Source: Saliniplasma sp046497075 (lineage in GTDB: Archaea > Thermoplasmatota > Thermoplasmata > Halarchaeoplasmatales > Halarchaeoplasmataceae). Taken from it: 64,000 nucleotides of DNA. How positions within the stretch are numbered: the first letter of the stretch is position 1; every line of letters starts with the position of its first letter. The position numbers and the translations under genes were made by a program. This document shows, in pieces, positions 1-11,200 of this stretch. The DNA lies in the NCBI GenBank assembly GCA_046497075.1, contig JAWOGF010000031.1:5147-69146 (forward strand), written 5' to 3'. The notes beneath the pieces were generated by a model, which was not told where the DNA came from, searched no databases, and saw nothing but the letters and a program-made list of their open reading frames with translations.

Positions 1-103
1 ATATGAGAACTTAGAACCGTCACTTCTGCTATCAGTCACGGAGATGAATGATAAAGACGATATCGACTCGTTAATAGACACATTCATGGAGGTGGTCGAA
101 TGA
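1..103 (+). CDS. gcvPA: glycine dehydrogenase (decarboxylating) subunit 1, C-terminal fragment
   Basis: Partial gene entering from the left edge. In the frame starting at base 2 the translation ends in SVTEMNDKDDIDSLIDTFME and then VVE-stop, which matches the usual C-terminus of P-protein subunit 1 (a TEMN motif followed by a short acidic helix). The stop overlaps the start of gcvPB in ATGA fashion, so the two subunits are translationally coupled. Together they form the PLP-dependent P-protein of the glycine cleavage system. Only about 33 residues are visible, so the assignment rests on that tail and on the neighbour. Confidence 0.85.
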   Translation, partial: YENLEPSLLLSVTEMNDKDDIDSLIDTFMEVVE

Positions 104-1539
104 GTTCCATTTACAGACAAGCTAGATACCCAAATCATCCATTGATGGAAAAGCATGCTGAGCAAAGAAAGATCGAAGACAATCCTTTCCCAGAATCCGT
201 AGCTAGAACTGAAGCTCCGAAGATTCCGGATATCCCAGAACATGAAGTTGTTAGACATTTCAACAGACTCTCCCAGATGAACTATGGTATCGACAATGGA
301 TTCTATCCTCTGGGATCCTGTACGATGAAATACAATCCAAAATATTCTGAAGATCTAGCCGGATTACCAGCGGTAAATGAGATACATCCATACATGATTG
401 AAGATTCCGTACAGGGAACATTACAGATCATGTACGAACTCCAGGAGATGCTGGCTGAGATCGGTGGTATGCACTCCGTGACCCTTCAACCAGCAGCAGG
501 TGCACAGGGTGAACTCACTGGTCTGATGATCATCGATGAATACCACAAAAATAATGGAGAATCGGATAGAAACGAGATAATATTACCAGATACATCTCAC
601 GGAACCAATCCAGCTACCGTATCTATGTTGGGATATAAACTGGTAGAGATACCATCAAAAGATGGCTGCGTTGATTTAGAAGCATTAAGGGAGGCAGTTA
701 ATGAAAGAACTGCTGGTTTTATGCTGACCAACCCAAATACATTAGGTCTTTTCGAAGAGGATGTTTTGGAGATCGCTGAGATCATACATGATGTCGGCGG
801 ATTATTGTACTACGACGGAGCAAACCTCAACGCTATAATGGGTAAAACGAAACCCGGAAAGATGGACTTCGATATCATGCATTTCAACCTCCATAAAACA
901 TTCAGTACTCCACACGGTGGCGGGGGACCAGGGGCAGGACCGGTTGGTGTGACTGAAGAACTCAGTTCGTACCTACCAGTACCTATAGTTGAGAAAGATG
1001 AAGAAAAATATAATCTGGATTACGATCTTGAAAATTCTATAGGTAAGGTGAAAGGATTTTACGGGAACTGGGGGGTTCTGTTAAAAGCCTATTCTTACAT
1101 CGTAAAAGAGGGAAGAGATGGCCTTACTAAAATATCTGAACGAGCAGTTCTGAACAGTAATTACCTGCGGGCTAAATTAGAAAACCATTTGGAATTACCT
1201 TACAAATCATTAAGGAAACACGAGTTTGTAATGTCGGGTAATCCTCTTAAAGAGAAAGGACTTAAAACCGTGGACCTTGCTAAAAGATTACTGGATTACG
1301 GATTACACGCACCGACCATTTATTTCCCACTTCTTGTTGATGAAGCTCTCATGATAGAACCTACAGAAACTGAAAGAAAAGAGACACTCGACGATTTCGC
1401 AGATGTGATCGAGAAGATCATGGATGAGGATCCAGAAATGGTTAAAGGAGCTCCATATAATACAGCTGTGGGTAGGGTTGATGAAACTAAAGCAGCCCGA
1501 AAACCAATCATCAGTTTTAAGATGAAAGAGGAGAAATGA
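100..1539 (+). CDS. gcvPB: glycine dehydrogenase (decarboxylating) subunit 2
   Basis: P-protein subunit 2 of the glycine cleavage system: it decarboxylates glycine and passes the aminomethyl group to lipoyl H-protein. The 479-residue length is normal for the split archaeal/Gram-positive form. The glycine-rich segment LHKTFSTPHGGGGPGAGP contains the expected PLP-binding lysine (K266), and NPNTLGLFEED and the ASN/DGANLNA-type stretch are present. The ATG at 100 overlaps the gcvPA stop. The next gene, a MobB-like GTPase, overlaps its stop by ATGA, so all three look like one transcript. No gcvT, gcvH or lpd is visible in the window. Confidence 0.95.
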   Translation: MSSIYRQARYPNHPLMEKHAEQRKIEDNPFPESVARTEAPKIPDIPEHEVVRHFNRLSQMNYGIDNGFYPLGSCTMKYNPKYSEDLAGLPAVNEIHPYMIEDSVQGTLQIMYELQEMLAEIGGMHSVTLQPAAGAQGELTGLMIIDEYHKNNGESDRNEIILPDTSHGTNPATVSMLGYKLVEIPSKDGCVDLEALREAVNERTAGFMLTNPNTLGLFEEDVLEIAEIIHDVGGLLYYDGANLNAIMGKTKPGKMDFDIMHFNLHKTFSTPHGGGGPGAGPVGVTEELSSYLPVPIVEKDEEKYNLDYDLENSIGKVKGFYGNWGVLLKAYSYIVKEGRDGLTKISERAVLNSNYLRAKLENHLELPYKSLRKHEFVMSGNPLKEKGLKTVDLAKRLLDYGLHAPTIYFPLLVDEALMIEPTETERKETLDDFADVIEKIMDEDPEMVKGAPYNTAVGRVDETKAARKPIISFKMKEEK

Positions 1540-2231
1540 TGTCGATACCTCATATAGCTGTTGTTGGGAAGTCTAAAACCGGCAAAACTTCCTTGGTAAT
1601 TGAACTGATCAAAAGATTGAAGAAAGAAGGGTATGAGGTAGCAACTGTCAAACATACTTTAGGTGATTTCTCGATAGATTCTGAAGGAACAGATACTTTC
1701 GAGCATGCAGAAGCAGGGTCGGAATTGGTTGTTTTCTCTACACCCTTAGAAACCTCTTTTATCGTAAAAGATGAATTGAGATTGGGTGAAATCCTTTCAT
1801 ATATCGGAAACTTTGGTGAGTACGACCTTGTGATAATCGAGGGGATGAAAGAGTCGAATATCCCTAAATTGAGCACTGATAAAGTGGTAGACGGTGATTT
1901 GTATTATGATGATAATGTAAATGAAGTATTAGATTGGATAGATAAACAATTTCGGATATTTGATATACTTGATCAATTACCACAATTAGACTGCGGTAAA
2001 TGTGGGTATGACACATGTAAAAGGTTTGCTGAGTCCGTTTTAGATGGTGAAAATAAAATAGATGAGTGCAACCAATCTCTGAGGGATAGGATTGAGCTTA
2101 TCGTTAACGGTGAAGAGATCGATTTGGGTATATTCCCATCTAATATCATCAAGAATACTATTTTAGGTATGATCAATTCACTAAAGGGAGTAGAGAGTAT
2201 AGATTCTTTAGAAATCAGATTAAAAGAGTAA
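1536..2231 (+). CDS. MobB-like P-loop GTPase fused to a C-terminal Fe-S domain
   Basis: 231 residues. The N-terminal ~150 residues resemble MobB (molybdopterin-guanine dinucleotide biosynthesis adaptor): Walker A GKSKTGKTS at residues 11-19, then VATVKHTLGDFSID and LVIIEGMKES. The C-terminal third has a C-x2-C-x4-C pattern (C153, C156, C161) plus a later Cys near residue 179, typical of the small 4Fe-4S domain found in corrinoid and ferredoxin-like proteins. MobB binds GTP and helps load nucleotide onto the Mo/W-pterin cofactor; what the Fe-S domain adds is unknown. It overlaps gcvPB by 4 nt. A second in-frame ATG lies at 1539. No other cofactor genes are nearby. Confidence 0.8.
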   Translation: MMSIPHIAVVGKSKTGKTSLVIELIKRLKKEGYEVATVKHTLGDFSIDSEGTDTFEHAEAGSELVVFSTPLETSFIVKDELRLGEILSYIGNFGEYDLVIIEGMKESNIPKLSTDKVVDGDLYYDDNVNEVLDWIDKQFRIFDILDQLPQLDCGKCGYDTCKRFAESVLDGENKIDECNQSLRDRIELIVNGEEIDLGIFPSNIIKNTILGMINSLKGVESIDSLEIRLKE

Positions 2232-2279
2232 TAAAGTTGAAAATTAAAAAAGAAAAAAGGGTTTTGTTGATTAATCGTT
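2232..2279. terminator. convergent A/T-tract terminator region
   Basis: Short spacer between the convergent mobB-like gene and the giant protease gene. It carries an A-tract (AAAAAAGAAAAAAGGG) that reads as a T-tract on the minus strand and a GTTTTGTTG stretch on the plus strand. Oligo-T tracts are the usual archaeal termination signal, so this region probably ends both transcripts. No stable hairpin was seen. Confidence 0.4.
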
Positions 2280-5200
2280 TTAGAAGTCTTCTTCTAGTTC
2301 TTCGTCTTCACTGAATAGATCCTCTTCTTCTAGTTCTTCATCATCAAATGGCTCTTCTTCGAAGCTTTCTTCTTCACCGAATTGTTCATCTTCGAAGCTT
2401 TCTTCTTCATCGAATTGTTCATCTTCGAAGCTTTCTTCTTCACCGTATGGTTCTTCTGTTGTTTTACCGCCTTTACTCATAGCGAATATACCGATTATCA
2501 ACGCCAGTATTGCTATGATCATCCCGACTATTCCTAGGTTCCTAGCCATGGATATATCGTCGTCCTGGTCGTTATCGACGTCTTCTTGTTCGTCTTCGAA
2601 ATCGTTTAGTTCTGTTTGTAGGTCGTCTATCTGACCCTGTAGATTCGTTTCTAAATCGTCTATCTGTGTTTGTAGGTCATCTATCTGATCCTGTAGGTCC
2701 GTTTCTAGTTCATCCATGTCTGTTTGTAAGTCATCTATCTGAGTCTGTAGGTCGTCTATCTGATTCTGCAGGTCGTCTATCTGATTCTGTAGATTCGTTT
2801 CTAGATCGTTTAGTTCTGTCTGTAGATCATCTATCTGATTCTGTAGGTCCGTTTCTAGTTCATCCATGTCTGTTTCTAAGTCGTCTATCTGAGTCTGTAG
2901 GTCGTCTATCTGTGTTTGTAGGTCCTCTTCGACAGTGGCAATTTCATCCCACAGCTCGGGTATATCTGGTAAGTACAAGGCGTATACATTTTCCTCATAG
3001 ACTACTGGGTTGTGTACCGCTTGGACATTGAACACGTTCAGTCCTTCTTCCAAAGTAGTACTGTACTCAAAATCGCCGCTTCCTACATCTACGCCGTTTA
3101 TATAGATATTTAACCAAGTTGGACTTTGACCTTCGATGGTGAAGTTTTCTTCGAATGTTAGACTTTCAACACCGTTTTCTGGTGTAGTTATGTCGAAGAG
3201 TGCTTGAGATTCTACGAGGTAGAAATCGATTGTATCAGTATATTGATTTCCAGCTTCATCTTCTGCCATCACATCGACTGTATGTTGTCCTTCTGCAAGT
3301 CCATCGAATTCATGCCATGTTCGCATATCTACGTTCTGCCAACCTTCACCGTTTATCTGGACATCGTAGCTTACTATCTCAGTAGTCTCGTCATATCCAG
3401 ACCACTGCACTGTTACATCATCGTCAGCGATGATATCTCCGTGGTCTGGGCTTGTTATTATGACTTCAGGTTGTGTCGTATCAAGAGTAAATGTTACGGA
3501 TTCAGTTACGTTGTTACCTGCTATATCATGAGCTCTGACTTCTATTGTGTTCTCACCGTCAGCGAGGTCTGGGAATTCATAACTGTAAGTTTCACCGTCG
3601 AGTTCTGTCCATTCCTCGTCATCTGTATGCCTTATCTCGAAGTAATCTATGCTAGATTCGTCGTCTGAAGCATTCCATTCGACTGTGACTATATCGTCGG
3701 ATAAAAGGGCTCCTTCCTCTGGTGCTGTGATCTCTAGGTCTGGTGCTGTATCATCTTCGTATATCGAGAACTCTCCTGTGATATCTTCATCACTGTAGCC
3801 GATATCGTCGACGATCACAGCTCTTATCTGTGCTTGATCGGTGTTATCAGTTACATTTAATTCTACTTCATAGGTATATGGTTGATCATCGTATAGGTCT
3901 GGTTCGAGTCCTTCCCCTATGATGTTCCAATCTTCACCTGGATCTGTTCTACCGTACAAATTAACATAATCGATATCTTGATCTACATATCCTGCACCAT
4001 GGTAGAATATGATCTCTTGTGTAGTAGCGTTGTACCATACATCACCTGCTTCAGGTGAATCGATGCTTATCCATGGTTCATTATACTCTGGGTCTCCCGG
4101 CTCTAATTTTGCGTCCTCGTTCATCTCTTCTTGACCGAATTCATCTACTGCTCGTACTACGTACCACTGATATGGGTCTCCTGCTTCGCCCGCATCTATG
4201 TATTCATACTCTTCTGAGCCATCTGCGTTAATACTGTCTATTAGGGTTGTTCCATTCCATGGTCCTTCTCTGTCCTCAGAACGGTAAATGTTATAATGGC
4301 TTATCTCTCCTAGTTCCTCGTCTGGACTCGCCTGCCATTGTACTAAGTTGTCAGCTCCATCGTGTTCTATTATAAGATTTTGTGGAGCTTCTGGTGGTGT
4401 TCCGATTATTGTAAATTGTTCACTCTCGTTAGTTCTATAGTAACCTTCTACATCGTATATATCAGCGACGATCCGTGCTTCTTCGCTGTAGACATCAGGT
4501 ATCTCCCAATCGTATTCACCTTCGGCGTAATCGATTCCTTCTGCTATCTGGTCATATTTTGTAGCTCCGTCATCTAGGCTGTAGTAAAGATCTACCTCCG
4601 TAATCTCATGATCGTGTTCTGTAGTTTCCCACGTTATAGTTTCAGTGTTTCCGTATTCCCACTCATCTCCAGCAATTGGTGAGGTTATGTTAATGTCAGG
4701 TGGTATCGGTTCTTGAACGGCAAAATCAAGGTCTGTTTCCATTCCGTTATGAGCCACTCCTGTTATGTTGTACCACCAGTATGTATCATCTGCCATACCT
4801 CTGTCTTCATCGAGATAGCGATACGTATCAGATCCATCTGCTTCTATCGTCTCTATGTGTGTTTCAGGGCCCCAGTCTGTCTCTGACCTATATATCTCGT
4901 AATGAGATATTTCTTCAGGTCGTCCGTCAGCAGGATCATCAGCACTACCTTCCCATGTTATCACATTGTCCTCGTTACCGTATTCTTCGACAAATACTTC
5001 TATCGTCCAAGAGTCGTCGTCATAACCTATATCATCTAAAGTCATCCAAGGCTGTCCTTCATAAGTAAACCATCCTGCATCATCTTCATATCCTGCGATC
5101 ATGCTGGCAGGGAAGTATCCATCACCTGGATCATGTATATCTACAACGATCCAGTAGTGACCTCCTTCTAGTTCCACAGGTTCCACTAATGGTATTTCTC

Positions 5201-8200
5201 TCCACTGTGGCTCGGTCAAGCCAGCAACAGTTTCTGTCGTTCCAATCATTTCACCGGGTTCAGTACCTTCGTCCTCGTGTATCGAACCAGTGAATGAAAT
5301 CGCTTCACCCCAATCATGGAATGCTATCTCTGTTGCCTCGCCTTCAGGTAATTCCACCCTGATTGCAGTTTGCCATGTCTGTTCTGCATTGAGACCGAGA
5401 GCGTTGTAAGGATCTGCTCTGTGATCATCCGGATACATCCAATTCCATTCCTGCGGAGCACCGTGATCCACCTCTAAGGTCTGAGGAGCCTCGGGGCCTT
5501 CTCCGACTATCTCAAACTCTTCACTCGTATTTTCGTACCATCTTCCATAATCATCAACTACCCGTGCTCTGATCATAGCATTTTCCGTTGGCCAGTTAGT
5601 TACGTTCCATGCTTCTTCTCCATCATCGTCAAGTATTTCATCGATTTCCATCCAGTTCGCTCCGCCGTCTATACTGTACCAGAGTCGATCGATATAGTCT
5701 ATCGGTCGGTCACCTTCCGTAGTTGTCCATTGTATGAATTCTTCATCGTATGCGTTCCAGGTTGTTCCGGCATCCGGTTGATCGATAGTGATATCTGGTT
5801 CTTCAACAGCATCTCCTGGTTCCTGCACTGCATCTTCGTTCATCTCTTCTTGTCCGAATTCATCAACTGCTCTTACCACGTACCACCAGTATGTACCGTC
5901 TGCTTCGCCTCTACCTTCATCCATATAATCGTACGTATCTGAACCATCCGCGTCTATAGTTGCTATATGATCTGCTTCATCCATATCTCTGGTTTCATTT
6001 CTGTATATATTGTAATGATCTATCTCTCCGAGTTCTTCATCGGGACTTGCATGCCATCGGACAAAATTATCATCACCGTTTTCCAAAGGCATGTCTCCAG
6101 TGACAGTAATATTATCGATACGCCAGCCTTCTGCACCACCGTACCAATCTTCAACACCGGCGTCCCAACGGAGATATATTGTTTCTCCAGCATAATCACT
6201 GAGGTCAACAGTTACTTCTTCCCAACCTACTGAACCGCCCCATGCGGGCTGTCCCTCGATCGGGTTACCAAATCCTGTGCCAATTACATGATCATATCCT
6301 GGATCAGGATCCTCGATAAGTTCCCAGTTCGTTCCGTCTGTAGATACCTTGATGTTTACTCCATCCCAAGTATCAGCGATATCTCTCCAGTGCTGGAATG
6401 TAAGTTCAGCACTCACTGCATCTACTGGTATATCGATCTCAGGTGATATCAACCAGCTCACTTCACCAGCTTTATCGTATCCTGCATCGCCCCAGTCCCA
6501 TGATTGTGTTCCTACAAAAGCATCGTGGTCTCTGATATCCCAGGTATTCTCTCCTCCACTGCTGCCTGTGGTGTATCCTAGATCTGATGAAACGTCATCG
6601 TAGAAAATCGTTTGAGTGCCATAATGTTCGACTAATGGATTTTCAGGTGGTAAAGGTGGCTCACCTATTATAGTGAACTCTTCACTTGCATTATCTCTCC
6701 AATTACCTTCGACGTCATATACCCGACCTATGATATGAGCTTCCTCACTGTAAACATCCGGTATCTCCCAATCGTATTCACCTTCAGCGTAATCGATTCC
6801 CTCTGCAATTTGATCGTGGATGGTAGCTCCTCCATCAAGACTGTAGAACAGATCGACTTCGTGTATATCATGGTCATGTGCCGTTGTATCCCATGTGATC
6901 GTTTCGGTATCTCCGAATTCCCATTCATCTCCTGCTGTTGGAGAAGTTATGGTTATCTCGGGTGGTATAGGTTCTTGGACAGCTTCTACATGGTCTGTTT
7001 CCATACCGTTGCGAGCTACCGCGGTAACATTATACCACCAGAATGTATCATCAGGCATACCTGCATCATAATCAAAATACTGGTACTCCTCCAAACCTTC
7101 TGCTTCAACTGTATCGATAAGCACGGGACTTTCCCAATCTGTTTCAGCTCTATAGATATTGTAGTGTGTTACCTCTTTTGGATCATCGAACGGATCATGT
7201 GGACTAGATTCCCATGTGATCATATTATCGTTATTACCTGTTTCGTCGAATTCCTTAACATGGGCTTCCAGTGTCCAAGTTGCATCAAGTCCATAATCTG
7301 CCGTATGTTCCCATGAATCTCCGTCCAAACTTAACCATCCACCGTCTTCTACATATGGATCAATGGTACCAAATGGCGAATAACCATCACCGATATCATC
7401 AATTTCTAGTACTATCCAATAGGTTCCTTCATCTATGTTGACAGTACCGTCGATAGGGATCTCAAGCCATTCGTCGTTTCCAAGATCGGTCACTTCTCCT
7501 GTTTCTGCTATAAGGTCTCCAGGTTGATCGCCACCATCAGTGTAAACTTGTCCTTTCACATAGTTAGCTTCCTGTAAATCGTAATAAGCTAAATCCGTGA
7601 GTTCTCCTTCAGGGAGTTCTGTCCTTATCGCACCATACCAAACACCGGGTCCTGTGAGACCTATGCCATTATCAACGTCAGCTCGATGGTCATCTGGGTA
7701 CATCCAGTGCCAATCTTCCGTAGCATCAACGTGCTGGACATCTAGGTTTTCTGCAGGATCGGGTGACTCTCCGACTATCTCAAACTCTTCGCTTGTACTT
7801 TCATTCCAATGTCCATCTTCGTCCACAACTCGTGCTCTGATCATAGCTTCTTCGCTGGGCCAGTTAGGTACGGTCCAATCGTACTCGCCAGTGTCCTCAA
7901 GGATTTCGTCTATCTGTGTCCAAGTATTTCCACCATCATCCGAATATTCTAAGTAATCAATATAATCGATGGCTTCATCTCCTTCTGTGGTTGTCCATTC
8001 TATCAATTCTTCATCGTATGCGTTCCAAGTTGTGCCACTATTTGGTACATCGATAGCTATCTCTGGTTTTACACCAGGGGCACCTGGTTCTGGTTTTGAA
8101 TCTTCATTATCCTCTTCGAGTTCGTTAGTTCCTACTGCTCTAACTACGTACCAATTCCAGGGATCTCCTGCGGTTCCATAATCGAGATAACTGTATTTTT

Positions 8201-11200
8201 CTGAACCATCTGCGTCTATTGTTGCTATATGTTCAGCCTCATCCATATCGCTACTATCATTTCTGTATATATTGTAGTGGCTGACTTCGTCTATCTCCTC
8301 GTCGGGACTTGAGTACCATCGTAACCTGTTACTGACCGGGTCTGCCTGCTGTACATCAGCTGTAACTTCTATATCATCGATACGCCAGCCTTCTGCACCA
8401 CCGGTGAAAGATTCAACACCGGCGTCCCATCTGATCTGGATTGTTTCTCCAGAATATTCACTGAGGTCAACAGTTACTTCTTCCCAACCTACTGAACCGC
8501 CCCATGCGGGCTGCCCCTCGATCGGGTTACCCCATCCAGTTTCAATTTCATAATCATATCCTGGGTCAGGATCTTCGATAAGTTCCCAGTTCGTTCCGTC
8601 TGTAGATACCTTGATGTTTACTCCATCCCAAGTATCAGCGATATCTCTCCAGTGCTGGAATGTAAGTTCAGCACTCACTGCATCTGCTGGTATATTCATC
8701 TCAGGTGATGTCAACCAGCTGTGTTCTCCTACCTTCTCGTATCCTGCATCGCCCCAGTCCCATGAGTTGACACCTGATGTACTTCCATGGTCCCTGATAT
8801 CCCATAGATTAGTTGCACCAGTGCTACCTGTAGTATATCCTAAATCACCACCTTCAACATCATCGTAGAAGACTTCTTCAACACTTATATTATCGTATTC
8901 TACTAACAAATTCTCAGGTGGTTCAGGTGGAATTCCTTCGATAGTGAAATCACCAGAGTACTCTTCTCCACTGTTCCCTTCAACGTCAACCACAACAGCT
9001 CTTACTTGAACCTCTGTGGAATCGATGTTTGGTAAAGTCCAGGTGTAACTACCAACGTCAGGATCTAGTCCATCAGCGATAAGATTCTGTGTTACCCATC
9101 CATCGTCAGAATAGAAAATGTTGACTCTATCAAGATCGTTATCACCTGGTGTTGCAGTCCATTCTATATCTTCTTCTGTGCGGGCTTGCCAGACATCGCC
9201 TCCTTCAGGACGATCAAGTTCTACAGTTGGCGGTTCATCTACTATTTCTCCTTCTTGGGCGTTGTAAGCAGTAAGTGCAAAGTCCTGGCTAGGTCCACCA
9301 ATCCCTATAGCGTCTTCAACTATGTTTCTACCTTCAACTTTGACAGTATAAATACCTTCTTCGACCTCGTCGGCAGGTATGTACACGTTTTCTACATTAT
9401 TGGTGTCGTCCCAACCGTCTCCAGTTCTGTCGAATGTTTCCATAGCATCTTCATTGGATTGAGACCAACCGTCTTCTAGGGCATTACCTCTATAGATGTG
9501 CCCCCCTGGTGATTCTATCTCTAGATTGAGATCATTTAAGAGTGCGGGGTCGCTACCAGTATCAACTGGTGCTTCTTTATCAGTCCATCCGAGGGTAACC
9601 TTTAATGGTTCTTCAGGGTCCTCATGTTCTATCTCATAATCGTGAACCATACCACTAGTAGTGAACATATCTTCTTGATCGACAGTGTAAATCGAGGTCG
9701 GGTCTGGACGTTGCAATTTTGATATGTCGACCATACCCCATCCTTCGTCCTCGTTTGGTATAGGACCGCGTGTATCTCCATCGATAGGGTTCGCGGTATT
9801 GATCAACAGTGATCTTACCATAGCTGGGCTTGGAGTATAACCATAGGTATCTTCGTACCACTCTACGGTCACTGCTGCAGCACCTGCTACAGCCGGATTT
9901 GACATGGAAGTACCGCCCATTACACCATATCCACCATCAGGCATCGTTGAGTAGATATTATTTCCGGGAGCAACGACGTCAGGTTTTACACGATTATCAT
10001 CTGTAAACCCACGTGAACTGAATCCGGCCATATACTCTGGATTCTCATTACCAAGGACTGGATCGAATGGTTGTGTTGCTCCGACTACTATCACATTCTT
10101 TGCAGTCGCTGGTGGTGGTGTACCCATTTCACCATCGTTACCGGCTGAGCCTGTTATAACCATAGGCTCGTTATGATCGGTATCTGGGTTCGAGTCTCTT
10201 ACAGCAGCATCGAACTCTGGGGAACTGTATGTATATTCTCCGTGACCTGCCGTAGATCCCCAAGAATTGGAATGAACATATGCACCATTTTCATTTGCCA
10301 CTGTAAATATCGGAGTAACCGGAGAAGGTACGTGACCAGTTCCAGCAGCATCAAATATCTTTGCTGAGAAGAGTTCTGCATCCGGTGCTGAACCCTGTCC
10401 CAAATAATAGTCTAGCATTTCAGGTACATCGGGATATAATATTTCTCCTGTTCCATGATATGTATCTCCAGCTGCAGAACCTGTACAGTGTGTACCGTGG
10501 CCTACGCCGTCTAAGAAGGGGTCATCATCAGGAGTAAAATCATGACCTCCTATGACTCTATCTTGGAAGTCATCGTGGTCAGCATATATTCCTGTATCGG
10601 CCACACCTATAGTTACTCCATCACCGGTGTAGTCTATCTGGTTCATGTAAGAACCATATTCCCCTCGCTCTCTGTAAGGGTACCATGGATCGCCTTCCCA
10701 CCAGTCACCGTCTGCTTCAGGTCCATCGTCGAAGAACCATAGACCACCACCGATGGTCTGAGTAGCCATCTCGTCATGTAATTCTACTCCGGCATGTTCA
10801 TTGAGATAGTAAACGTCGTTTAGTCTTGCGATTTCATATAAATCTTCTTCAGAGTTTACTTCGATTGTAACTTTGGACTCTCCGTTCCTTAGCTCAACGT
10901 AGGAGAATTTTGGAATGTTTTCATCGTTTTCTTTCTCTTTCTTTTCTCTAAGTACCGATTGTTTATATGATTCAAATTCATTATTAGCTTCCGATTCGGC
11001 ACTGACTTCATTGTTAATCGATATATCTACACCAGCGATTTCCCCGATCTGTTCGACAGTTTCGTATCCTGCTCCAGATACAAGGCCTATCTCAACCATA
11101 CCCGGTTCTAGATCGGATTGTAGTTTATATTCTGGATGGTAAATACCGACCCAATCAACGAAACCAAGTTCTGAGACTTCTTCTGCCTGTTCCGGAGTCA

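Noticed and set aside
2600..2940. Regular ~21-bp repeats as a CRISPR array
   Set aside because: The units are contiguous, degenerate, in frame and encode coiled-coil heptads; there are no spacers.
3200..11142. Many plus-strand ORFs of 60-190 codons opposite the giant protease gene
   Set aside because: They are antisense shadows of a biased, acidic coding sequence; they have no ribosome sites and no recognisable domains.
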